From Sediminicola sp035798135 (GTDB lineage: Bacteria; Bacteroidota; Bacteroidia; Flavobacteriales; Flavobacteriaceae): DNA of 64,000 nt. Within the stretch, counting starts at the first letter, position 1; each line of letters begins with the position of its first letter. Location of the stretch: NCBI GenBank assembly GCA_035798135.1, contig JAPFBR010000001.1, positions 620,001-684,000 on the forward strand, read 5' to 3'. Below are positions 18,674 through 27,076 of the stretch, piece by piece. The position numbers and the translations under genes were made by a program. Under the pieces are notes generated by a model that worked only from the letters and a program-made list of their open reading frames with translations, did no database searches and was not told the DNA's origin.

Positions 18674-19085
18674 TTTTCACTTTGAAACCGATTTTGAACT
18701 AGAGGATTCAACCAAGTATTCCGATTGGGCAACTAGAATAATAGCGGCGCACAAACGAAAGCACTCACAGATTGATTATATTTTTTGTGATGACACCTAT
18801 CTGTTGAACCTCAATCAAAAACACCTGAACCATGACACCTATACCGACATCATTACCTTTGATTATACAGAAGGGAAAATCCTAGCGGGGGATGTTTTTA
18901 TATCAGTAGACAGGTTGAAGGAAAACGCAATCAATTTCAATGTGGATTTCAAAGCTGAACTATTGCGCGTTATGGCTCATGGCATACTGCACCTTATAGG
19001 ATACAAAGACAAAACGGATGAAGATTCTGTTTTGATGAGAGAAAAAGAAAATGAATGTATCAACATGTTCCACGTGGAACAATAA
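18666..19085 (+). CDS. ybeY: Endoribonuclease YbeY (rRNA maturation factor)
   Basis: The 139-residue metallo-endoribonuclease acts in 16S rRNA 3'-end maturation and ribosome quality control. The core reads RVMAHGILHLIGYKDKT at about 103-119. Against the usual HGxLHLxGYDH pattern the first two zinc-ligand histidines are kept, but the third position is Asp. This looks like a Bacteroidota variant; I recall similar GYKDK sequences in relatives. The start overlaps the DUF4175 gene by 8 bp and mnmG begins 9 bp downstream. Its last codons (MFHVEQ and stop) are written by a parS site, so DNA and protein functions share these bases. Confidence 0.9.
   Translation: MIDFHFETDFELEDSTKYSDWATRIIAAHKRKHSQIDYIFCDDTYLLNLNQKHLNHDTYTDIITFDYTEGKILAGDVFISVDRLKENAINFNVDFKAELLRVMAHGILHLIGYKDKTDEDSVLMREKENECINMFHVEQ
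19066..19081. other. parS: parS site 1 (ParB-binding centromere), inside ybeY
   Basis: TGTTCCACGTGGAACA is a perfect 16-bp palindrome matching the parS consensus TGTTnCACGTGnAACA. It overlaps the last codons and stop of ybeY. Two identical copies lie within the next 2.1 kb. Confidence 0.88.
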
Positions 19086-19094
19086 GTAAAAAAT

Positions 19095-20963
19095 ATGTTT
19101 GATAAAGAATATGATGTAATTGTAGTTGGTGGCGGTCACGCAGGAGCAGAGGCGGCAGCCGCTGCTGCGAACCTAGGATCCAAAACCCTCTTGGTTACCA
19201 TGAACCTACAGACCATTGGACAAATGTCCTGTAACCCTGCAATGGGTGGAATAGCAAAAGGACAGATTGTAAGAGAAATAGATGCCCTTGGCGGGTATAG
19301 CGGAATTGTTAGTGATAAGTCCGCCATACAGTTCAAAATGTTGAATAAATCAAAGGGTCCTGCCATGTGGAGTCCGAGAACACAAAACGATAGAATGCGT
19401 TTTGCTGAAGAATGGAGAATAGCCCTAGAGAATACCCCGAACGTAGATTTTTACCAAGAAATGGTTTCTGGACTCTTGATAGAGGGCAACAAGGTAGTGG
19501 GCGTAAAAACCTCTTTGGGGTTAAGCATTAGAAGCAGGTCGGTAGTCCTTACCAATGGCACTTTCCTAAATGGCCTTATTCATATAGGAGACAAACAGTT
19601 CGGTGGAGGCCGATCTGGCGAGAAAGCTTCCACCGGAATTACGGAACAATTAGTATCCCTAGGTTTTGAAAGTGGTCGTATGAAAACCGGAACACCCCCT
19701 AGGGTGGATGGTAGATCGTTGGACTATTCCAAAATGATTGTTCAGCCTGGAGATGTTATCCCTGAAAAATTTTCGTATTCCCCAACGATGCCGTTAAAAC
19801 ATCAACGGGATTGTCATATGACCCACACCAGTCAGTTAGTTCATGATCTTCTCAAAGAAGGATTTGACAGATCTCCCATGTTCAATGGAAGAATAAAAAG
19901 TACAGGCCCAAGGTACTGTCCTTCCATAGAAGACAAGATCAATAGGTTTGCAGACAAAGACAGTCATCAACTATTTGTTGAGCCGGAAGGTTGGAACACC
20001 GTGGAGGTTTATGTTAATGGTTTTTCAACTTCCCTACCAGAGGATGTTCAATACAAAGCCCTCAAGTCTGTTGTAGGTTTTGAGAACGTAAAATTCTTCC
20101 GACCAGGGTACGCCATAGAATATGATTATTTTCAACCCACCCAATTAAAGCACACTTTAGAAACGAAGTTGATAAACAGCCTTTATTTCGCTGGGCAAAT
20201 AAATGGAACTACGGGATACGAAGAAGCAGCTTCCCAAGGTTTGATGGCCGGGATAAATGCCCATTTAAAAATAAATGAGAAAGATCCCTTTATCCTTAAT
20301 AGAGACGAGGCCTATATTGGCGTCTTGATAGATGATCTTATCACCAAGGGAACTGAAGAACCATATCGCATGTTTACTTCAAGAGCAGAATACAGAACAT
20401 TATTGAGACAAGACAACGCAGATTTACGCCTAACCCCTAAAAGTTACGCTATAGGTCTTGCTCAAGAGGATCGCCTAAAAAGGATGGAAGAAAAAGAAAC
20501 CAATTCCAATAAGTTTATAGAATTTTTTAGGGAGACCAGCGTATCGGCCGAAGACATCAATCCTATTTTAGAAAGCGTTGGTTCTGCCACCGTAAACCAA
20601 TCCGGTAAAATGTTTAAGGTGTTTTCAAGGCCAAATGTAACCATGGATCACATGTTACAATTGGATAGTGTTTCGAATTTTGTAGCGGCAGAAAACTTTA
20701 AAAGAGATGTATTGGAACAGGCAGAGATACAAGTAAAGTATTCAGGGTATATAGCGAAGGAGAAAAACAACGCAGATAAACTTCAACGTTTGGAAAATAT
20801 CAAAATTCCCGAGAACTTTGATTATTCCAAATTGAAATCACTTTCCTATGAAGCAAGGGAGAAACTAAATGCCATACGCCCTGTTACTATTTCACAGGCG
20901 TCCCGTATAAGCGGGGTGTCTCCTAGTGATATTAGCGTATTACTGGTGTTTATGGGCCGCTAA
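19095..20963 (+). CDS. mnmG: tRNA uridine-5-carboxymethylaminomethyl modification enzyme MnmG
   Basis: The 622-residue FAD protein works with MnmE to modify the wobble uridine (cmnm5U34) of several tRNAs. The FAD-binding motif VVGGGHAGAEAA lies at 10-21. Family signatures such as SCNPAMGGIAKG and FNGRIKSTGPRYCPSIEDKI are present, the latter in the middle third. Length is normal. It is third in the DUF4175-ybeY-mnmG operon. The operon end is followed by a 62-bp palindrome whose centre is a parS site. Confidence 0.97.
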   Translation: MFDKEYDVIVVGGGHAGAEAAAAAANLGSKTLLVTMNLQTIGQMSCNPAMGGIAKGQIVREIDALGGYSGIVSDKSAIQFKMLNKSKGPAMWSPRTQNDRMRFAEEWRIALENTPNVDFYQEMVSGLLIEGNKVVGVKTSLGLSIRSRSVVLTNGTFLNGLIHIGDKQFGGGRSGEKASTGITEQLVSLGFESGRMKTGTPPRVDGRSLDYSKMIVQPGDVIPEKFSYSPTMPLKHQRDCHMTHTSQLVHDLLKEGFDRSPMFNGRIKSTGPRYCPSIEDKINRFADKDSHQLFVEPEGWNTVEVYVNGFSTSLPEDVQYKALKSVVGFENVKFFRPGYAIEYDYFQPTQLKHTLETKLINSLYFAGQINGTTGYEEAASQGLMAGINAHLKINEKDPFILNRDEAYIGVLIDDLITKGTEEPYRMFTSRAEYRTLLRQDNADLRLTPKSYAIGLAQEDRLKRMEEKETNSNKFIEFFRETSVSAEDINPILESVGSATVNQSGKMFKVFSRPNVTMDHMLQLDSVSNFVAAENFKRDVLEQAEIQVKYSGYIAKEKNNADKLQRLENIKIPENFDYSKLKSLSYEAREKLNAIRPVTISQASRISGVSPSDISVLLVFMGR

Positions 20964-20970
20964 CCATATT

Positions 20971-21032
20971 ATTGGGTATAATAAAAAAAGGATTGTTCCA
21001 CGTGGAACAATCCTTTTTTTATTATACCCAAT
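20971..21032. repeat. Perfect 62-bp palindrome centred on parS site 2
   Basis: Each 31-base arm (20971-21001 and 21002-21032) is the exact reverse complement of the other, with no loop. The outer ends are ATTGGG and CCCAAT, each arm has a run of seven A or T, and the centre is parS. It begins 8 bp after the mnmG stop, so the RNA could also act as a terminator hairpin, although the U-run lies inside the stem. Confidence 0.93.
20994..21009. other. parS: parS site 2, centre of the 62-bp palindrome
   Basis: TGTTCCACGTGGAACA, identical to the sites at 19066 and 21106, in the mnmG downstream region. Confidence 0.88.
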
Positions 21033-21105
21033 CTATCTAATTTCTGAATTGCATATCCGTTTTCTGAAAAGAAAATATTTGATAGTATACAATCATTTAC
21101 GACAT

Positions 21106-21121
21106 TGTTCCACGTGGAACA
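21106..21121. other. parS: parS site 3
   Basis: TGTTCCACGTGGAACA, with flanks extending the palindrome to 20 bp (21104-21123). It lies in the intergenic region 98 bp before the methyltransferase start and 97 bp after site 2. Confidence 0.88.
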
Positions 21122-21218
21122 ATACGACACATCTTATTGCATAATTACACTAAATACCTTTTATCATTTCAGGGAAGCCAGTATCTTTACAACTTGATTT
21201 TACAGTAGAAGTATTCCT

Positions 21219-22046
21219 ATGCGAACTAATTTAAAAATTATAGATCACAGCGTTACCAAAGAAGAATTTTATTTGGACTATGACAATGAACTAGATTATT
21301 ATATTACCCGTCCCGTTCCCAATAATCTCCCAGACTATTATGAAAGTGATAACTATATTTCACATACAGACTCCACAACTAACTTTCAGGATAAACTTTA
21401 TCAATTTGTAAAAAAGATAAACCTTCAGCATAAACTAAAACTAACGAATCAATATGCGAATAACAACAAACGCATTCTGGACATAGGGGCGGGGACCGGA
21501 GATTTTTTAAAAGAAGCTGAACTTAATGGCTGGTCAATATCAGGTGTGGAACCAAATCCCAAAGCGCGAAACTTAGCAAGTAGTAAAGGAATACAACTAG
21601 TCCCTGCTTTGGAAAATTTTGATGATCCAACCTTTGACGTTATAACCCTATGGCATGTCCTTGAACATCTACCCAATATAGAGGAACAAATAAAAAAAAT
21701 CAAGAGCTTATTAAGCCCATCTGGCACCTTAATTATCGCCGTGCCCAATTACAAAAGTTTTGACGCCAACTATTATAAAGAATACTGGGCCGCCTATGAT
21801 GTTCCTAGACACCTCTATCATTTTTCAAGAAACACCATTAAGAGAATATTTTCTAAATACTCAATTTCCCTAATCCGAACGAAACCAATGTACTTTGACG
21901 CATACTATGTATCACTTTTATCTGAAAAGTACAAAACAGGAAAATCCAATTATATAAAAGCTTTTATAATTGGATCCCTATCCAATCTACGTGCCATCCT
22001 AAATAAGGAACACTCCTCCCTTATATACATCCTGAAAAAGGATTGA
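21219..22046 (+). CDS. Class I SAM-dependent methyltransferase
   Basis: The 275-residue protein has the SAM-binding motif I ILDIGAGTGDF at 86-96, an acidic residue after strand 2 (SGVEPNPKA), and FDVITLWHVLEHL around 140, the usual motifs II/III of Methyltransf_23/11 proteins. No zinc finger or membrane segment is seen. Small methyltransferases of this type commonly follow mnmG in flavobacteria. The substrate is unknown; polysaccharide or lipid-linked sugar methylation is one possibility suggested only by family resemblance. Confidence 0.85.
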   Translation: MRTNLKIIDHSVTKEEFYLDYDNELDYYITRPVPNNLPDYYESDNYISHTDSTTNFQDKLYQFVKKINLQHKLKLTNQYANNNKRILDIGAGTGDFLKEAELNGWSISGVEPNPKARNLASSKGIQLVPALENFDDPTFDVITLWHVLEHLPNIEEQIKKIKSLLSPSGTLIIAVPNYKSFDANYYKEYWAAYDVPRHLYHFSRNTIKRIFSKYSISLIRTKPMYFDAYYVSLLSEKYKTGKSNYIKAFIIGSLSNLRAILNKEHSSLIYILKKD

Positions 22047-22246
22047 TTTCCATTTTAAAGCCATTTCACGTCTTTTAGTGTCTTTTACTATCGTATGTCA
22101 TACGCTTGACTTAAAAAACCAATCTAAGCCTTCTAATTAGGTTAATGTGTATAAGTAAAATCTATATATCTCGCTATTTTGATAATTAATACTAATAGAA
22201 CATAGTTGCCCAAATATCAAGCTCCTTAAATCTTTGTTCCAATTGA

Positions 22247-22275
22247 TTGTAATTCAAAAAGCTTTTCTATTTTTG
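22247..22275 (+). promoter_or_regulatory. Promoter of the OmpH-like gene
   Basis: TTG (22247-22249), an 18-bp spacer, then TATTTTTG (22268-22275), a full match to the Bacteroidota housekeeping promoter, 20 bp before the ATG. Confidence 0.7.
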
Positions 22276-22295
22276 CCTCCATAAAAAATCGAGAA

Positions 22296-22802
22296 ATGAA
22301 AAAAATATTTTTTGCCACTGTTCTTTTGACAATCGTTGGATGTCAACAAAATAAAATAGTTTTTGTAGATAACGTAAAACTAATGGACCAATATCAAGAG
22401 AAAATAGATATGGAATCCAAATTCAAAATCCTGGCTGAAACCTTGAACAAAAAAAGAGACAGTATATCCCAGGCATTCCAAATAGAAGCACAGGCTTTTC
22501 AAACGAAGGCTGATAAAATGTCTCAGGATCTGGCACAAAAGGAATATGGTATGTTACAGCAAAGAGGCCAAATTATTGGGCAGCAATTACAACAAGAAGA
22601 ACAACAATTACAATCCACCAGTCAAATCGAAATGGATAGTATCATCAGTACTGTTAAGAAAGAGATAAAGGCCTTTGGAAAAGATAAAGGTTATACATTC
22701 ATCCTCGGTGGTGGTGAAGGAGGTAGTGTACTCTATGGTGTTGATGCCAAAGATGTTACCAAAGAGGTTCTTGCCCTTTTGAACGAGAAGTACAAGCAGT
22801 AA
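22296..22802 (+). CDS. OmpH/Skp-family lipoprotein
   Basis: The 168-residue protein has a lipoprotein signal (LLTIVGC, Cys near 16). It has the Skp/OmpH plan: a short strand (KIVFVDNVKLM), a long charged helical hairpin rich in Gln/Glu/Lys (about 35-120), then returning strands (YTFILGGGEGGSVLYGV). Skp is a periplasmic trimeric chaperone for outer-membrane proteins. A lipid-anchored version would sit at a membrane face. It is monocistronic, with its own promoter and a strong bidirectional terminator. The exact client range is unknown. Confidence 0.82.
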   Translation: MKKIFFATVLLTIVGCQQNKIVFVDNVKLMDQYQEKIDMESKFKILAETLNKKRDSISQAFQIEAQAFQTKADKMSQDLAQKEYGMLQQRGQIIGQQLQQEEQQLQSTSQIEMDSIISTVKKEIKAFGKDKGYTFILGGGEGGSVLYGVDAKDVTKEVLALLNEKYKQ

Positions 22803-22817
22803 AATATTCTTTACTAT

Positions 22818-22852
22818 AAAAAAGCCCAACTATTTCTAGTTGGGCTTTTTTT
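22818..22852. terminator. Bidirectional terminator between OmpH-like and LysE genes
   Basis: AGCCCAACTA and TAGTTGGGCT pair around a TTTC loop, flanked by A-run and T-run on either side, between convergent genes. Confidence 0.9.
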
Positions 22853-23516
22853 ATTCCCGGATCAATTCTATCCCTTTTTCTATATTCAATTTGTCCTTGG
22901 GCAAAAATCCTTTTACAATCAATACCATACCACATATGATGAGTATAAATCCCAATCCTTTTTTAAGCCTATAAATTCTTGGAGGGGTCAGGCTTTTACG
23001 TAACTGTTTGGCCAATAGTATTTTAAATAGATCCGTGACAATATACGCCCCAATCATAGAAGAAAAGAAAACGATCAATCTTTTGGGGTCATTATCCAAA
23101 CTAGGGCCAACCACAATCAACACCCCCAACCAGAATGCCAATACCCCAATATTGATGAAATTCAATAAAAATCCTTTAACAAACAGCCCTAGATAATCCC
23201 CTTTGGTTGCCTTCAGCTTTGGCTCCTTATGCTTAATACCCTTCTTTAGCAAGATTACAATGCCGTAGACCAATAAAATAGCTCCGCCAAAAACATATAA
23301 ACCCGGTTGATTACTTAGATTCTCCAGCAATTGAAAACTACTGAAATATGCTACAATAAGAAAAATAATATCCGCAATGATTACCCCGAGATCAAAGCAA
23401 ATAGCAGCTCTAAAACCCCTTAAAGCACTCGTCTCCAATAAAACAAAAAAAACAGGACCTATCATAAAACTTAGAAAAAAACCTAAGGGAATGGCAGCCT
23501 GAATATCTTCTAACAT
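22851..23516 (-). CDS. LysE/RhtB-family exporter
   Basis: The 221-residue protein has about six membrane segments. The N-terminus AAIPLGFFLSFMIGPVFFVLL carries the conserved glycine/proline pattern of LysE transporters, which export amino acids or related small molecules across the inner membrane. The substrate cannot be predicted. It is last in a minus-strand unit: the GIN-domain gene ends 6 bp before its start. Its stop lies within the shared terminator. Confidence 0.85.
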   Translation of the reverse strand: MLEDIQAAIPLGFFLSFMIGPVFFVLLETSALRGFRAAICFDLGVIIADIIFLIVAYFSSFQLLENLSNQPGLYVFGGAILLVYGIVILLKKGIKHKEPKLKATKGDYLGLFVKGFLLNFINIGVLAFWLGVLIVVGPSLDNDPKRLIVFFSSMIGAYIVTDLFKILLAKQLRKSLTPPRIYRLKKGLGFILIICGMVLIVKGFLPKDKLNIEKGIELIRE

Positions 23517-23522
23517 ACACTT

Positions 23523-24203
23523 TTACATTTTCCTAATGGTTCCACCAAATACAGTCTTTTCTTCTATTTTGGTTGGATTTCCATACACCAAGACTTCACC
23601 ACCAGCCTTTACAACAGCCTTTACATAACTGCTCGCGTTTATGGAAGCTCTTGACCCGGCGTTCACGTTTACCGTACTAAACTTTGTTTTAAACTCCTTT
23701 CCTTCGTAAATCCCTCCCGTATTGATCAGTACATCCTGATTATCCGAAGTGCCTGAGGCCCTTATCACGCCTCCTGTTACCGTTTTAACCAGTAACTGCT
23801 CTACTTGTGCCTTTATAATGATTTGAGCACCCTCCTGCGCCTTTAATTCCAGGACATCTTGCTTCATAATATCGTCAGAAGTAATTCTTGCATCTTCGTT
23901 AACATCAATCACCATTAAATCTTCTGTGTAGTAGACATCGATAAAGGTTCTAAAACCACTGAAAATTTTATCCACCTCCATTCGGATTTTCAATACCCCT
24001 TCATTGTTTACAAGAGCCACCTTTTTAGTATTGGCCCCCGTAATCACCGCTTTATTAACAGACGATCTAATCAAGTTAACAGAAATTCCGTCAAAGGCCT
24101 TTACCTCCGTGAATTTCTTCAACTCTTGGGTAATCTTTTCGTTTTGACCACTCGAAATATGAGTACCAAAACAAAAAAAGAATATCCAAAATAAATGTTT
24201 CAT
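23523..24203 (-). CDS. Secreted head-GIN-domain (DUF2807) protein
   Basis: The 226-residue protein has a signal peptide (about 1-19, ending HISSGQ). A beta-helical DUF2807 region follows, with KAFDGISVNLIRSS at the start and repeating short strands with glycine/asparagine turns up to VFGGTIRKM. Such GIN domains are common exported proteins of unknown function in Bacteroidota. It lies between rnr and the LysE exporter, with 58 bp and 6 bp gaps, so it is probably cotranscribed with both. Confidence 0.82.
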   Translation of the reverse strand: MKHLFWIFFFCFGTHISSGQNEKITQELKKFTEVKAFDGISVNLIRSSVNKAVITGANTKKVALVNNEGVLKIRMEVDKIFSGFRTFIDVYYTEDLMVIDVNEDARITSDDIMKQDVLELKAQEGAQIIIKAQVEQLLVKTVTGGVIRASGTSDNQDVLINTGGIYEGKEFKTKFSTVNVNAGSRASINASSYVKAVVKAGGEVLVYGNPTKIEEKTVFGGTIRKM

Positions 24204-24261
24204 TCCTTTTACATTTTAAGTGAACAGTACTAAAACAAATACTATTCCAAAGAATACTTAC

Positions 24262-26448
24262 TTATGCCTTACCCAATAAAGAAAAATCCAAATGGCGCTT
24301 CATTAGGTCAGAATTCTTCACCATAACTACCACTTCATCTCCTAATTGATATGTTTTTTTAGTTTTCTCACCCACTATGGCATATTCCTTTTCATCAAAG
24401 GTATAATAATCATCTTTTATATCCCTTATACGGACCATGCCTTCACATTTATTTTCTATGATCTCAACGTATACACCCCATTCCGTCACCCCAGAAATAA
24501 CGCCTACAAATTCTTGGTCCTTGTGATCTTCCATGAATTTGATCTGCATGTATTTAATGGAATCACGTTCCGCGTTAGCAGCTAGAGATTCCATATTGGA
24601 AGAATGTTTACATTTCTCCTCGAAAACATCACTTTTGGCTGTACTGCCACCTTCCAAATAATGCTGTAACAAGCGATGAACCATTACATCGGGATATCTT
24701 CTGATCGGCGAAGTGAAATGAGTGTAATAATCAAAGGCCAATCCATAATGGCCGATATTATCCGTGGTATAAATAGCTTTACTCATACTTCGTATGGCCA
24801 AGGTATCCACTAAATTTTGCTCCTTCTTTCCTTTTACATCCTCCAATAACTTATTCAAAGAATCACTAATGTCCTTCTTACTCTTAAAGTTTAGTGAATG
24901 TCCAAAACGAGATATAATCCCATTCAAGGCCATTAATTTTTCCTCATTTGGCTCATCATGGACCCTATATATAAATGTTTTTACTGGCTTCTGCTTCCCT
25001 ATAAATTGTGCCACTTTACGGTTGGCCAATAACATAAATTCTTCAATCAATTTATTGGCATCCTTACTTTCTTTAAAGTAGACACCTTCCGGTTCGCTAT
25101 TTTCATTTAAATTGAACCTTACCTCCACCTTATCAAACGAAATGGCGCCTTCCTTCATTCTTTTATCCCTAAGAATTTTGGCCAACCTATCAAAGGTCAA
25201 GGTAGCACTTACTACCTCTTCATCTACCTGATAAGCCTTTTCCCTAATGGAAATATCCTCAGGAATATCGCCTGCACCTGTTTCTATAATATGTTGGGCC
25301 TCTTCATAAGCAAACCTCTCATTGGAGTTGATCACCGTTCTTCCAAACCATTGATTTTGTAAAATTGCTTTATCGTCCAATTCAAATATGGCCGAAAAAG
25401 TTAATTTTTCTTCATTAGGTCTCAAAGAACAGGCATTATTGGATAAAACTTCCGGTAACATTGGAACCACCCTATCCACAAGGTAAACCGATGTAGCCCG
25501 TTCATAAGCTTCATCATCTAAAATAGTATCTGTCTTTAAGTAATGAGAAACATCTGCAATATGCACACCTATTTCATAATTCCCATTTTCAAGAACTTGA
25601 AATGACAGGGCATCATCAAAATCTTTGGCATCTTTTGGATCTATGGTAAACGTAAGTACATTACGCATATCCCTTCTTTTGGAAATTTCCTCTTCTTTAA
25701 TTGAAGTATCTAATTTATCGGCAAAATGCTCCACCTCCAAAGGAAATTCATAAGGCAATCCGTATTCCGCTAATATGGAATGTATTTCAGTATTGTGTTC
25801 CCCAGGTTTACCCAGAACTTCAGTAATTTCACCCGTAGGAGAGTCTCGGTCATCTGGCCAGTCAACTATTTTAACAATAACCTTATCACCATCATTGGCC
25901 TTGCCCACTTTATCTAAGGGAACAAAAATATCCGTATACATTCTATGATCACTTGGCCTTATAAAGGCAAAGGTCTTTTGAAGATCTATAATTCCTACAA
26001 ATGTGCTTTTCTTTCTAGTGTTTATCTTGGTAATCTCTCCTTCCAGTTTTCTTCCTCTTCTTCTTGGATATATATAAACATCTACCTCATCGCCATGGAA
26101 TGCTTTTTTTAATTTATTAAAAGGAACAAACACATCATCATCCAATCCTTCCACTATTATGTACGCATTACCACGACCTGTAATATCAACACGACCTGAA
26201 TGGTAACTCTTAGTACTGGGCACCGCCTTATATTGACCCGGATTCTCTTCTAAAATCCGTTTTTTCTCCTTTAATTCAACTAGTTTTTTTATAAGTTCGT
26301 TTCTGCCATTACCATCGGTAATATTCAGTTTAGCAGCTATTTGTTTATAATCGAAGCTTTTGTCTTCTCCCTGTTCCAATACGGTAAAAATGCCCTTTGT
26401 AATCTCATTTCTCTTATGGCTTTTTGACCTTTTATTCTTATTTGACAT
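24262..26448 (-). CDS. rnr: Ribonuclease R
   Basis: The 728-residue 3'-to-5' exoribonuclease degrades structured RNA. The N-terminal winged-helix and cold-shock-like regions span about 1-220. The RNB catalytic domain has the Asp-rich motif DPKDAKDFDDA near 268-278 and the later HFTSPIRRYPD. A C-terminal S1 domain (EFVGVISGVTEWGVYVEI) ends the protein. The length fits RNase R/VacB. It heads the minus-strand unit that also carries the GIN-domain and LysE genes, and faces rpiB across the AT-rich gap. Confidence 0.96.
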   Translation of the reverse strand: MSNKNKRSKSHKRNEITKGIFTVLEQGEDKSFDYKQIAAKLNITDGNGRNELIKKLVELKEKKRILEENPGQYKAVPSTKSYHSGRVDITGRGNAYIIVEGLDDDVFVPFNKLKKAFHGDEVDVYIYPRRRGRKLEGEITKINTRKKSTFVGIIDLQKTFAFIRPSDHRMYTDIFVPLDKVGKANDGDKVIVKIVDWPDDRDSPTGEITEVLGKPGEHNTEIHSILAEYGLPYEFPLEVEHFADKLDTSIKEEEISKRRDMRNVLTFTIDPKDAKDFDDALSFQVLENGNYEIGVHIADVSHYLKTDTILDDEAYERATSVYLVDRVVPMLPEVLSNNACSLRPNEEKLTFSAIFELDDKAILQNQWFGRTVINSNERFAYEEAQHIIETGAGDIPEDISIREKAYQVDEEVVSATLTFDRLAKILRDKRMKEGAISFDKVEVRFNLNENSEPEGVYFKESKDANKLIEEFMLLANRKVAQFIGKQKPVKTFIYRVHDEPNEEKLMALNGIISRFGHSLNFKSKKDISDSLNKLLEDVKGKKEQNLVDTLAIRSMSKAIYTTDNIGHYGLAFDYYTHFTSPIRRYPDVMVHRLLQHYLEGGSTAKSDVFEEKCKHSSNMESLAANAERDSIKYMQIKFMEDHKDQEFVGVISGVTEWGVYVEIIENKCEGMVRIRDIKDDYYTFDEKEYAIVGEKTKKTYQLGDEVVVMVKNSDLMKRHLDFSLLGKA

Positions 26449-27024
26449 TAATTTCTTTTATTTCTGGAAAATTACAAATTATAATTCATTGAAACCCTTT
26501 CATTCACCCAACTTAACTTAATCCTAAGAAAAAAGATATGATGTTATAAACATATATACTATAATATTAATTTTCTTTTATTGATTTTAAAAAACAATGG
26601 TGGTTATTATAGGTTGTTAATAGCAGCGATAAAAAAATGATCAAAAGATTGTTTTCAATATAAATAAAAACTTGTTGACATTTTATACACCCCCTATACT
26701 CTTAATTTTATCTTAAAAATCAAGTTATTATAACTTTCATTAACGGGTATTCATAACCGTTATCAACATCTGTTTTTTAATAATTTAATTGGAGATTATT
26801 GTTAACTTCGAAGAAGGAACGTTTGATATCTTTTTCCTATTTAATTAGAACTAATTGATGATAGATCCACTTATTTTTTCAATGAAATTTAAAGGAATGA
26901 AATAAAAATTTATTCGTTACTTTTTATAAGGGTGTTATTAACAATTAGCAAGAAAAGCTAAGATGCATAAATACAGCAAGTTTGGTGAAACTTGAAATTT
27001 ATGTTGTTAACAACCTGTATTTTG
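26449..27024. other. AT-rich divergent region, candidate replication origin
   Basis: No gene is present between rnr and rpiB. The stretch is very AT-rich. It holds 9-mers close to the DnaA box TTATCCACA: CTATTAACA (minus strand, 26615-26623), TTATACACC (26683-26691), TTATCAACA (26760-26768) and TTATTAACA (26935-26943), plus the palindrome TTGTTAACAA near 27004-27013. None is a perfect box. Three parS sites lie 5-8 kb away, and sampled G/C counts differ on the two sides. It must also hold the rnr promoter. Confidence 0.4.
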
Positions 27025-27053
27025 TTGTAAAACCATAGGTTATTGTACATTTG
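27025..27053 (+). promoter_or_regulatory. Promoter of rpiB
   Basis: TTG (27025-27027), an 18-bp spacer, then TACATTTG (27046-27053): a full Bacteroidota promoter, 23 bp before the ATG. Confidence 0.72.
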
Positions 27054-27076
27054 TGAAGGATTAATACTAGTATATT

